DNA from: Larix kaempferi
Taxonomy: Eukaryota; Streptophyta; Pinopsida; Pinales; Pinaceae
Length of the DNA: 64,000 nt
Direction: 5' to 3'
Assembly (NCBI GenBank): GCA_027924585.1
Contig: BSBM01001719.1
Location: 11,923,001-11,987,000, forward strand
A program made the translations under genes and the position numbers. Under the pieces are notes generated by a model. The model did not search any database. It saw only the letters and a list, made by a program, of their open reading frames with translations, and was not told the origin of the DNA. Of the stretch, positions 22,816-32,870 are shown piece by piece. The number at the start of each line of letters is the position of its first letter. Within the stretch, counting starts at the first letter, position 1.

Positions 22816-22849
22816 TATAAATAGGGTGTGGGGCCCATATGACGTGTCA
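22816..22849 (+). promoter_or_regulatory. Promoter of the antisense gene: TATA box and ACGT element
   Basis: TATAAATA at 22816-22823 on the plus strand, followed by GACGTGTCA at 22841, an ACGT-core motif of the bZIP type. A transcription start near 22845-22855 is inferred. It is opposite in direction to the element's own LTR promoter. Confidence 0.55.
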
Positions 22850-22938
22850 ATTTTACGTGTGAGTTTGGCAGAGCAATCAGAGCTCTTTCTTGATTTCCGG
22901 GAGATTTGACCGTTGGTTTTCGATTCCGCGAGTTCCAG

Positions 22939-23288
22939 GTAACCCTATTGACCTTAGCCTTTTTAATTATGTATTTTTTGGTTAGCGGCAAGCCCCCGAA
23001 GGCCGCGAAATTCCATGTTGGCCTTCCAACATGGAATATCGCGGGTTTCATGTCTTTTTCCGCGATGAACATCGCGGGTTTGGGGTTGACAGTCACGATG
23101 TTCATCGCGGCTGTCGGGCTGAAAGTCGCGATGTTCATCGAGATTATGGGGTTGATAGTCGCGATGTTCATCGCGACTATGTGGTCAAAACCCGCGATGT
23201 TCATCGTGGGTTCTTGGATGGAAGCCGCGATGGAATTTTTTGAAAAAAAAATTCTGGTTCTAAAAAATTTTTTTTTTTTTTTTGGCAG
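22939..23288 (+). other. Putative 5'UTR intron of the antisense gene, with 33-bp minisatellite
   Basis: Donor CAG|GTAACC at 22939. Acceptor after a T-rich tract, TTTGGCAG|GATG, ending 23288. Inside is a 26-base hairpin (23011-23036, stem TTCCATGTTGG) and about five 33-bp units with CGCGATGTTCATCGCG (23050-23235). Because 33 is a multiple of three, the repeats leave a frame open, which explains a longer false ORF starting at a TTG. Confidence 0.55.
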
Positions 23289-23289
23289 G

Positions 23290-24716
23290 ATGTTGAGGAG
23301 ACCATTGGTGTCATGGCAAGATCGGGAGATGGAGGAGGATTTGATGATTCGGATTCGGACCGATCAGGGGGTCCGGCAAGCTCTGGCTGTGAGTGGGCTC
23401 CTGAAGTTTGCTCAGATTCCACCGATGCGTTCAGTAGGACCACTACTGAACAAATTGGTGAGTCTTTGGGTCCCTGCAGAGGGTGCATTCATTGTTGGGG
23501 GTGAGAGGTTAGAGATCACCCTTACTGATGTATACTTTCTTACTGAGTTGCCTCACTTAGGGGAGGTAGGGGATCTTCTGCCGAGGATCCCGGCAGGTGT
23601 GGATATCGAGGATCTCCTGGAGACCTTCTGTGTTGCTGGGGCGATTGTACAGAACATCGCTTTGGGCCTGGGATCTTTGCGGGAGTGGGACATGCGGGCT
23701 ATTGGGGCTTTTGTTTTGCGGGTGTTGGGTGCCGCGGCGCCACATCGTTTGTCGAGGGGACAAACGATGATGGTGGATTCTGTGCTGAGGGGGACCTACT
23801 ACGCATGGGGTCAGATGTTTTTGGCTAGTGTCCGGAGAGATCTGGACAAGGTCAGTCGGGAGGGGGGAGAGTTTTGCTATGCCTCCTTGCTGTGTTGTTT
23901 CTTCTTTGAGCAGGTACCGACTTTGCGGCCACGAGTGCCGCTTCGAGACAGGTTGGTGAGCGAGCCGGGCATGGTGCGGTGGGGGCTGATGATGCCCCGT
24001 GGTGGTGGTGGTATCCGTGGGTTCTTTTCACATGATATGTATGAGCAGTGGGAGCAGATCCCCCTGCTGATTGATGACTATCCATATGCCGGTATGGATT
24101 ATCGAGGAGATCCGGAGATGCCTCAAGCCCAGGGACAGGCCTGGGGTTTAGATGGTATTTTTTTGTGTGTTGTTCTCTACTATATCATGTGTTTTAGATG
24201 TGTTTGTTATGATTATAGTTAGATATTTATATGATGCTTCACTTGTGTGATTGTGCAGATGTTGGTCCTGTACCACCGACCGACCATGTGGTTTGTAGGG
24301 GACAGGCGATGGTGGTCATTCCACCTCCTATAGCGGTATCGCCTCCTCATGCTCGAGGATTTGGGGCTCGCGTTCAAGGAGCTGGGCCTCGAGATGATGC
24401 CATGGAGGGTGTCTGAGAGACACTAGACATGATCCTAGCAGGATTTCCAAATGATGGGTGGAGGGATTTGGATAGGGACATCGTCGAGCATTGTTTCGAT
24501 GCGCCTCGTGAGTGGCGCTCGATCTTGCTCAGAGCAGCATTGTTGGTGGCTAAGTGGAGGGATGGGGCTCGGCATGATCCGGTAGGGCCGGTGGAGGGGA
24601 GAATTCGGGTGCGAGATGATCCAGCGGGGCCGGCGGAGAGGAGAGTTCAGGCTCGGCATGATCCGGCAGGGCCAGTGGAGGTGGCGCCAGAGGATCCTGG
24701 AGACCATGATGATTAG
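23290..24716 (+). pseudogene. Antisense plant-mobile-domain-like gene inside the Tat-like element
   Basis: Plus-strand exon 1 is 23290-24154, an intron (GTATTT...TGCAG) spans 24155-24258, and exon 2 is 24259-24716. The join keeps phase. Exon 1 shows the plant-mobile-domain pattern L-V-S-L-W-x-P then F-I-V-G-G-E-R-L-E-I-T-L-T-D-V-Y-F-L, about 65 residues from the ATG, followed by helices and a V-L-R-G-T-Y-Y-A-W-G block. The ATG lies one base after the acceptor of the 5'UTR intron. Exon 2 has one in-frame TGA at 24414, then continues in frame and ends in three repeats of A-R-H-D-P-A-G-P-V-E. PMD proteins occur in transposons and in host silencing and meristem genes. The function here is unknown. 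It converges on the pol genes. Confidence 0.7.
24155..24258 (+). other. Coding intron of the antisense gene
   Basis: 104 bp, GATG|GTATTT to TTGTGCAG|ATGTT, T-rich, phase 1. Splicing removes the poor C-terminal tail of the unspliced frame and joins it to a Pro-rich exon that continues sensibly. Confidence 0.6.
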
Positions 24717-24849
24717 ATGATCTTGTATCTGCCCCCAAATGCTGATGAGCATATGGGGAAGTACCTTTTTGTATGGCTTATGTATTTTTGTATATTGGGT
24801 GCTGAGGGCACCTATGACATGTTTGACTATATTATGATGTATATATATA

Positions 24850-25165
24850 TATGATTTGGTATATACTCGTGTATGCACATGGATGCATTTATTGTCTATT
24901 TTCTTTCCCATGGAGGCATGTTTGTTTTTCTGTATGCCCATGGAGGCACATGTTATGCACGTGGATGCAACATTTTGATTTTTGTATATCCCGTGGAGGC
25001 ACATGTTATGCACGTGGATGCAACATTTTGATTTTTGTATATGCCCGTGGAGGCACATGTTATGCACGTGGATGCATTTTTGTAATTTTTTATATATGCC
25101 CATGGAGGCACATATTATGTATGTGGATGCATTTTTGTTTAAGCCCGTGGAGGTACATTTGTATT
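24850..25165. repeat. ~55-60-bp tandem repeat between convergent genes
   Basis: The unit CCCGTGGAGGCACATGTTAT followed by GCACGTGGATGCAACATTTTG and a T-rich tail recurs about five times with decay at both ends. It lies between the 3' end of the antisense gene and the end of the second RNase H. Confidence 0.8.
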
Positions 25166-25184
25166 TACTATATGGTTTGATTGG

Positions 25185-25595
25185 TGTGCAGTCAAGAATG
25201 TTGTTATCCATATGGTCTGCTACACTGTTGAGATTCCTTGGGACATGTGTGAATGAAATGGATTCAAACTATCGAACCATTTGTTTAGTGCGCAAGAATT
25301 TTCTGAAAAGACAGGGATCACGTACATAGTAATCATTATTGAGCGAGGAAACAAGGAGTTGTGAGTCCAAGAAAACGTTAAGGTGATGTATGCTCATTTG
25401 GAGAGCTGCGGCCAGGAGACCGGTCACAGCATCGTATTCAGCTTGGTTGTTGGTGGCGGCACCTACTCACACTCCGTCGATGTGGATCAACTCATGTGAA
25501 GGGGAATATATTACCCAAGCTGCGAAGGCCAAATTGGGGGACCAACGGCTTGCACCATCAACGAAACCGACGTAGCAGAGTGGAACAGGATCCAT
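25185..25595 (-). pseudogene. Second RNase H domain (archaeal/plant-like) after integrase
   Basis: Minus strand from ATG 25595: F-V-D-G-A-S-R (first Asp), A-A-W-V-I-Y, then N-N-Q-A-E-Y-D-A-V (Glu), N-V-F-L-D-S-Q-L-L (second Asp), and H-V-P-R-N-L-N-S-V-A-D (last Asp). All four catalytic positions of the type I RNase H fold are present. Two stops interrupt it (near 25469 and 25277). Its frame differs from integrase, and CAG directly before the ATG could be a splice acceptor. The role would be RNA removal during reverse transcription. Tat-lineage elements are known to have gained such a domain. Confidence 0.75.
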
Positions 25596-25687
25596 CTGTG
25601 GTCATGCAGAGAAAACAAATATTTAGGTTTTTTGAATTTTTTGTGAAAAGCAAAATAAGACTGTACAATAATGGACGGTGGTGTCCA

Positions 25688-26896
25688 TCAAATTTGGTAT
25701 GGGTAAAATTGCTTGAGGTACAACCCGTTGCGTGGGTTGCGTAGGGGGTTGCCTTCTGAATCGGTTAGAATGTATGCCCCCTGTCCGAGGCAAGTGTGTA
25801 TAATGTATGGGCCTTGCCACATGGAAATAAACTTTCCTTTTCCGGTTTTGTCATGATCTTGATCGTAGACGAGGACAAGGTCCCCTTCAGTAAAAGTTCT
25901 TGGGTGGACATGTTTGTCATAACTCAGTTTGGATCGGTTCTTGGCTGCTTCCATGGTTTGGAGGTTTGTGCACCGATCTTCATCGGCTTGCTCCAGGAGT
26001 AGTAAGCGTTGCTCAGTTGGGGAAGTGGTCGGTAGGAGTTCAATGGCCATATGTAGGGCTGGAATCTGGCATTCGATGGGGAGGATGGATTCGACACCGT
26101 GAACTAGATGGAAAGGGGTAAAACCGGTGGCGGTTTTGGTTGACGTGTGGTATGCCCATAGTGCCGGGAAGAGCATGTGGTGCTAATTTGATTTGTGTTT
26201 GTCCATAGTGCACTGGAGGATGGTCTTCAAAATTTTATTAATCGCTTCGAATTGGCCATTTCCTTGGGGGTAGTAGGCGGAGGAGAAATGGTGTTCAAAT
26301 TTCAATAAGGTTGATAATTCTCTCCAAACGGCATCTTCGAAGTGAGAGCCGTGGTCTGAGACGAGTTGCTTTGGCACTCCAAAATGAGCGATAACATGGT
26401 TGAGGAAAAAACGTGATGCGGTGTTGGCTTTGCAATTGTAAGTTGGCATGGATTCCTCCCACTTGGTGAAATAATCTACGGCCACAATGATGTGTTTATC
26501 ACCGCCGGCTAACGTGTGATTGCAATCTAGGAAGTCAATGGCCCATTTGCAGAATGGTCCGACCGTGACGACTGGATGAAGGGGGGCGGGTGGGGTTCTT
26601 TCCTTGGCGGCAAAAAGTTGGCAGTTTTGACAATGTTTGACTGTGGTGATGCAATCAATAAATAATGAAGGCCAAAAGTAACCTGCGCGGATGATCTTTT
26701 GGGCGGTGGCCATGCATGAGAAGTGGCCTCCGCAGGCACCACTATGGCAGTCATTAAGGACTTGTTCTACCTCGTTATGAGATAGGCAGCGTCGTAGTAT
26801 GGTATCGACGCCGCGTCGATAAAGTACATCACCTAATAGGAGATATCGGGGGGCATGGTTTCGTATACGACGGCGTCCGTCACGATCGATGTGGGG
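25688..26896 (-). pseudogene. Integrase of the Tat-like element
   Basis: Frame C. The zinc-binding HHCC region reads G-A-C-G-G-H-F ... K-H-C-Q-N-C. The catalytic core has D in W-A-I-D-F-L, D in V-S-D-H-G-S-H-F, and E in N-G-Q-F-E-A-I-N-K, so the DDE triad is kept. The C-terminal part (25688-26176) has F-T-E-G-D-L-V-L-V-Y and W-Q-G-P-Y-I-I. It ends at a stop at 25688 without a chromodomain, as expected for Tat-like elements. One stop separates 26183 and 26176. Integrase inserts the cDNA into the chromosome. Confidence 0.85.
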
Positions 26897-27499
26897 TCAA
26901 AATTTTTGTGTGCGGAGGTAGATTAAGATGTCTCTGTACCATGGGTCGTCAGAAGAAATGATGAAAATGTGATCGTCAATGAGATCTGTTTGGATAGCGG
27001 GTGATGACAAAGAGGATGGGAGATCTGTGATGAGTTGAGCAAGTGCTAGGGCCTTGGTGCTATTTGGGGTTTTGAAAGTTAGGTCATATTCCTGCAGGAT
27101 AATCACCCATTTAGCTACGCGGCCTTGAAGGAGGCGACACGTCAAGAGGTAAACCATTGGATTGGAATTGGCTACAATCGTGGTGTGGCTCAGGAGAATG
27201 TATTGTCACAGCTTTTGTACTGAAAAGACGATGGCGAGGGCCATCTTTTCTTCATGTGGGTAGCGGAGGGGTGGGCTTGACAAGGTCTGGCTCACATAGT
27301 AGATGACATGCTCTTGGCGAGCAGTATCTTCTTGCACAATAACTCCAGATACGGCATGCTCGGATGCTGAAACATAGAGGGTGAAATCTTTTGTGAAAAA
27401 TGGAGGAGAGATCAACGGGGCATTTGTGAGTGCTTTCTTTAAGTCGGTGAAAGTTGTTTCTGCTTGTTGGTCCCATATGAAACGGGTATGCAGACGTAG
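26897..27499 (-). pseudogene. Gypsy-type RNase H with lost catalytic aspartates
   Basis: Frame C. The expected T-D-A-S motif is V-S-A-S (L-Y-V-S-A-S-E-H-A), and the later T-D-H-K position reads A-N-S-N-P. The Glu block H-E-E-K-M-A-L-A-I-V-F and Y-L-L ... R-V-A-K-W are kept. Fold-defining residues therefore persist while at least two catalytic Asp are gone. A stop near 27206 splits it. It follows RT directly. Confidence 0.75.
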
Positions 27500-28290
27500 T
27501 AGTCATAGAAAACCGTGGACCGTTGTGGCATAGTCAGGAACAAAGCGGCGGAGGAAGTTGGACCTCCCTTGAAGGCTTTGAAGTTGTCTTAATGTACAGG
27601 GTGACGATAAGTCTACAATGGCTTGGACTTTTAAGGGGTCTACAGTGATGCCTTTTCTGAAATGATGAACCCCAGCAGGCGACCTGATGTAACGCAAAAG
27701 ACACACTTGAGAGGGTTCAAGCGGATGTTGTATTTTCGACAACGCAAGAAAACTTGTCGAAGGTCATCTAAATGGTCAGATCGTTTCTTGGATCGAGCGG
27801 TGAGGTCGTCTAGATAAACTTTTATGATTCTGTGTAGATCATGGAAGCAATAAGTCATGGCGTGTTGTAAAGTGGCTCTAGCATTCTTGAGACCAAAAGG
27901 CATGACGCGATAGGCAAAGGTGCCCCATGGGGTAGTGAAAGTTGTCTTGTATTGATCTTCTTTACGGATTTTGATTTGGTTATATCCAAAGAAACCGTCC
28001 ATAAAAGAAAGGACCTCATGTCCCGCACATTCATCGATTAGTTGGTCAATGAAAGGTGTGGGGAAGTTGTCTTTGGGACAAGCGAGGTTGAGGTCTCGGA
28101 AATCAGTACAAACGCGTATGGTGCCCACTTTTTTGTTTACTGGCACTGGGTTTGAAACCCAGGTGGTGTAGGCAATAGGATATATGAATCCTGTTTTTTG
28201 GAGTTTCTCAATCTCAACCTTAACAGCTGGGAGCTTGGACGGGTGAATTGGTCATTGTTTCTGCCGGACAGGAGGCACATTGGGCCAAGT
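27500..28290 (-). pseudogene. Reverse transcriptase of the Tat-like element
   Basis: The core motifs are in order: C-T-D-F-R-D-L-N, P-K-D-N-F-P-T-P, F-M-D-G-F-F-G-Y-N-Q-I, F-A-Y-R-V-M-P-F-G-L-K-N-A, and the catalytic box V-Y-L-D-D. The frame shifts by one base near 27660, after the L-L-G-F-I-I block. The following thumb region, with V-D-P-L-K-V-Q-A-I, is in frame C. Confidence 0.88.
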
Positions 28291-29193
28291 TTAGATGTGA
28301 TGTTCCACAATTTTGGGATCGAGGCCAGGCATCTTGGTGTAATACCAGGCGAAGATATCATGAAACTCTTGGAAGAGTTTCTTATATGCCTGAGTTTCCG
28401 CTTGAGTGCATGATGCGCCTAGCGAGATGAGCTCAAGTTTTCCAGGTGTGGTGGAAATGTCGATTTGTATAATAGGGGAAATGTTGGACATGTTCCGCTC
28501 TTCGAAGGCATCTGGTGCTGGGATGGGGTCTTTGAACCAATCAACCTTAGTTGGTAGGAAATCTTTCGATTCGACTGATAGCTGGTTTTCTGCGGTGGAT
28601 GTAGACGCCTCAGGGAGGAAGTATGAGCGATGATGCATATTGTCCCAAGGGTAGTCCGGTGCAGTGAATGTTTCTAGAATTTGCTCATCAGTACAAAAGT
28701 AATCAGACCATAAATCAACGGGTTCTGGTTTGTATGTGGTTGAAATCATATAGATGGTATTGATTTCTTCCGTAGAAGATGATTTTGGAGGGTAGATCTC
28801 CTCGATGAGGGGAGGAGATATCTCTAAGTCAGCATTGTTCATCTCGTATAAGGCTGCTCTATAATCTAGGAGATCAGGGCAGTGGTGTGAATAATGGCCA
28901 TAGATGCCGCATATCGCACAAGAGTGGTTAGTGCAGAGCGTTTTGTCGCGAGGTTGAGGAGGTGGCTCAAGTCTTACGACTGGAATTCCGGTGTCGTCAT
29001 CCAACATATTCATGTGTTCTTGGAGTGCAGGTAATTGTGGACACTAATGAGTGGCATGGCCTACGTCGTCACACAACGAGCACTTAGGGGGAATGCAAAT
29101 AGTTGGGGGGTTTTTAGCTACCTTGAGGGTTGCTGGCGGGGTGCGAGTTATGGGTCCAGTGTTATAAGTTGGTGGGCCTCTGCCCCCTGTGTT
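28291..29193 (-). pseudogene. Linker between protease and RT with two CCHC zinc knuckles
   Basis: Frame B. Knuckle a (29082-29041) is C-S-L-C-D-D-V-G-H-A-T-H-stop-C. Knuckle b (28920-28879) is C-A-I-C-G-I-Y-G-H-Y-S-H-H-C. Both have C-X2-C-X4-H-X4-C spacing, and a stop codon replaces one residue in knuckle a. An acidic linker follows (28870-28291), ending in F-H-D-I-F-A-W, which is the usual lead-in to RT. The gag knuckle of this element lies separately at 30768-30727, upstream of protease. Confidence 0.75.
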
Positions 29194-30782
29194 CTATAAT
29201 GGAGGTGGGCCATTTCTGGACGTTGATGCCATAGTCACTATTGGGGGTGGTCTGTTTTGCAGATGAGCGACCGGAGGGGGTGGGTGGTTGGTAGTAGGGA
29301 TAGGTTGTACCGGTTGTAAAATAACAGTCGGATTCGGCGGGGGGCTCGGAGCAGGTAAGTACCATACAGGTATCCCTAATGTTAAACCAGGAAGGTTGAG
29401 TGTAGCCATTACTGGCGAACTGACAACTCCCAAAAATGGGAACAAGAACGGGATAGTATGAATTGGCGTTGTGCCAATATGAGTAGGCACTGTGGGTGTT
29501 TGTGGTAGTGATGAAGGCTGCTGTGTGGTGTGCGACACGGTGCACAAATTCGATGTTTTTGTTATCGGTAAAGGTGGTGAGATCGATGGAAATGTGGAAG
29601 TCATAGGTGACTCGATGTAGATTCCGGGACCAATTGACGACACAAATGATGTTGGTGTGGTTTGAATGGTTTGTTCAATCATTGGTAGCACATTTTGAGG
29701 GGCTGCGGGGGCGTTAGGATCATAATATGTGAGTTTATCAACCTTGATAACGCGTCCTTCATGTGGGAACATCATGAGGCAAAAAACAGATGAAGCCAAT
29801 GCTTTCATTTTGTACATATAGCTATGTCCAAGAAGGAGGTTGTAGTCGAGCTGGGCATTGATCACTTCGATGTCGATAAGAACTAATTTACCACCTAGTT
29901 CTATGGGTACGTTCGCTAAGAGGCCTTGTGGTTGAGCTGAGCGTCCGTCGTAAGCTCGTAATGCCATGGTGGATGGTTGTAAAGCGGGGGAGCCAAGTTT
30001 CTGCCACACAAGGGTGGACATAACGCAGGTTGAAGCTCCTTCATCGATGATGCATCGATGCACAACAAGATTTCGAATGTTTATTGATACTTGGAAAGCC
30101 AAATTTGATGGCAATCGAGGTTCGGCTTGGTCTAAGTTGAAAGCCATCATGTGTGTGTCGTCAGGATCTACTCCTCCGATGGTGGATAGTAGTAGTTTTC
30201 GTTGTGCAAGGCATGTTTTCAGTACCTCTAACCCAGACATAGCAGCGGGGGATTGTGCTAGGTCTTCCACGACGTTATAATTGGATATTGCGCGAGCATT
30301 AGGATTGTTATTAATCCTTCGCAAAGGGATGCGAGGGATTTTAGGTCCTCCATCCAACGGCATATTTGGTATGCGTAGTGGTTGATCTGGTGGAAGGGAG
30401 GTGGATGCGTCAGTGGGAGGCGTTTCTGGGGGTGGGCCGTACTGATTCCTGAGAGTTTGGAGGTTAATGTAATTGGATGACATCATTAATAAATGGTGTG
30501 TGCCTGGATCCATATGCTGATAATCAGTTGCGGCATAGGTGATTTGTTGCTGGGGTGCAGCAGATCCTTGTGGGGGATCCATAGGGTGAGTATTTACTAC
30601 TCCCTGGTTTGGCAATGGGTTTTGTAATATCATGGGTTGCGGTTGATTAAGTGGAGTTGGTTGTCCAACGTTGCCCTGGCGTTGGGCATCGTCAGCCCAA
30701 AGTTTACGTGCTTTCTCTAAATGGGGGCAGTTGTGAGTGTAGTGTCCATAGACTCCACATATAGAACATGGATGGTTTGTTC
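29194..30782 (-). pseudogene. Gag C-terminal knuckle and aspartic protease
   Basis: Frame B. The CCHC knuckle C-S-I-C-G-V-Y-G-H-Y-T-H-N-C is at 30768-30727. A 479-codon open stretch (30633-29194) then holds the protease: C-I-I-D-E-G-A-S-T-C-V-M at residues 194-205, so the active-site Asp is kept with D-E-G in place of D-S-G. I-E-L-G-G-K and D-Y-N-L-L-L-G-H-S follow. The last 150 residues are Pro/Thr-rich linker. A frameshift near 30775 separates it from gag. D-E-G-A-S also occurs, altered to E-E-G-A-S, in the second Tat-like element. Confidence 0.8.
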
Positions 30783-32567
30783 TCAGGTTATTGTTTTTGG
30801 CTGCTTGGGATGACGATCAGGATTCTGGTTGGGAGGAGCAACATTGTTATTATTTGGAGGATTGGGAGGTGGTGGACCTTGATTATGTTGTTGGTTGTTG
30901 CCATGGTTACGTCCTCTTCCATGGTTTTGTTGTTCACCCTGAGTGCATTGGTTGTTTTGGTGTTGGGGCTGATTGTGTTGTGTGTACACTTGCCCTTGAG
31001 TACTGGGAGTATTTTGGGGTGCCGCCGGTGCGGTAGCAGGTTGCGGTGGATAATAAGCTGGTGGGGCTGGACGTGGTCTAGTTTCCTGCTGGGGTTGTTG
31101 GTAACCCTGACCTATTGGAAGTGATGGGTTAGTTGGTGTAGCTTGCTGTGGGTAATACATTGGTTGGGTCGGTAAATGAATTGGGTTCTAGGTGGCCGGT
31201 TGGTTATAGTATGTGGGTGGTACATATGTCGAGGGCGCTTTCCCATAATAATGTTGTGGACAAGAGGGTCCATGAGTGTGATGAGTCTAATTCGTTGGAG
31301 CATACGAAGTTGTTGCTCCAGAATTAGATGTAGCCCTAGAGAGGTCTGGGGAATTTATGGTGCTCACCATGCTAAAAGGTTTATTTTGTGCCGTGACTTG
31401 GCCGATAATACCATCAGCGGTATGTGATGCCCCCGGAGCATCACCGCATGAAGAATCGCCTCGTGGGGCGTCTGGGATGATGGTGTAGAGATAGCCTGAC
31501 TAGGCATAAATCAGGTCGAATTGCTGAGCTTTTAAGATAGCTTCTTCCTCTGACTGGGGTCGTTCGGAAGCTATGTCTTTGGCTATGATGGGTAGGAGTG
31601 ATTTAAGAAACCAATCCAAAAATATAAGGTCATCCAGTTTTATCTTACAGAGGCTACGACGCTTGCTCCACTCATGGATATGGTCGGTGATGTGGGTAGC
31701 TGTGTTTTGTCTGCAAGACAACAGTATTTCAACTCCTACATCATAGCGTATAGGTAGCTAAAAAAACTGAAGGAAAGTGGAGGCGAGAGACGTAAATGTA
31801 TGGTGGGTCCCATGTGGTTGTTCGATGTCCCACTTGGTTGCAGAGCCAGTGAACGTTCGTTGCAACAGTATTAGTCTAATGGAGTCATCGACTATGGAGT
31901 TAGATGAACACCATAGGTGAAATGACATTATGTGGTTTTGGGGATCCTCCCCAGGTTTTCCTTCAAACTTGGGTATGTCCGACGGGAGCTTTGTAGGCGT
32001 GGGTGGCCATGTAGGGTTGTGCCTGATAGGATGGTTGGTTAGCCTGGCTAGGTCTGGTAAGTTCATACTAGCCATGTAAGGTAAACTAGCAAATGGGTGT
32101 GGCGTAATGACTGGGACATAACTATTAATGCTGGCATTATGTAGTGGTCCAGTAGCCCCTAAGGGTATGCTAGGCATTGAAGGTATGTGTCCTCCAACCG
32201 TTGTGGTTTGGGATGGGCCAGCGCTCCCAAGTGCAACATGGATTGCAGAGGGGTTAGGAATAGATCCAGGAATTCCTGGGATCTGGGTTGTGGGAATGAG
32301 AGGTGGTGTGATTCCTATGTTGGGCATACCCATAATAGGAGGTAGTCCTGTGTTGGGCATACCTAAAGGTGGAGTGGCCCCTATATTAGGCATGCCTAAA
32401 GGGGTTGTTGTTACAATGGGTGGAACAGTAGTAGAAGGGTTTGTGGATGTATCTCCAATAGTACTGGTGAAAAGTGGGTCGTATTGTGATCCAGTCATGA
32501 GGTTGGTTGGTGATATTTCAGTAGGGTTTTCGGATTCAGCCTCAAAATCAGATGTGAAGTGAGGCAT
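30783..32567 (-). pseudogene. Gag of the Tat-like element
   Basis: Frame A, ATG 32567. An N-terminal Pro/Met/Gly-rich region has repeats of the P-P-L-G-M-P-N-I-G type (32420-32290, about 36-bp DNA repeats). The gag core W-P-P-T-P-T-K-L-P-S-D-I-P-K-F-E-G follows, then W-D-I-E and F-L-K-S-L-L-P. A Gln/Pro/Asn-rich tail lies at 31160-30783. Stops at about 31758, 31500 and in the 31300-31160 region break it. The same core recurs at 62051-61854, linking the two Tat-like elements. Confidence 0.82.
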
Positions 32568-32838
32568 GTCAAAATCGGATGATTGTGTGTTTGGTCGATG
32601 ATGTGTCGAGTCAAGGGATAAGGCTCTACATCGATGACGTGTAGAGCCAAGTATACCGAACTAAGGGGGTTCACCCTGAAGACGACGAGATCGTCTTAAC
32701 TTCTCAATGGTGAGAAATATTTTAAAAAATTTCAGTGTAAGGTGGTGATGTAAAAAACTCAAAACCCTAATGCAACAATGAATGCAAGAGGGGAGTGAAA
32801 AAATAAAGGCTCTCAGGCCAACAACCAACCTCAAAAAT

Positions 32839-32870
32839 CACTTATTATAGCATATGTGCTATAATAAGTG
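32839..32870 (-). promoter_or_regulatory. Perfect 14-bp hairpin in the gag leader
   Basis: Arms CACTTATTATAGCA and TGCTATAATAAGTG around the loop TATG, about 270 bases upstream of the gag start. It could act as an RNA dimerisation or packaging element. The role is inferred from position only. Confidence 0.5.

Noticed and set aside
22906-24222. A single 438-codon unspliced protein
   Set aside because: It starts at TTG, runs through a 33-bp minisatellite whose period keeps any frame open, and ends in intron sequence. The spliced model from 23290 fits better.
24850-25165. CRISPR-like direct repeats
   Set aside because: The spacers are themselves repeats, the genome is eukaryotic, and there are no cas genes. 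It is a tandem minisatellite.
32128-32562. 144-codon plus-strand ORF, Gly/Pro-rich
   Set aside because: Exact antisense of the repeat-containing N-terminus of gag at 32567.
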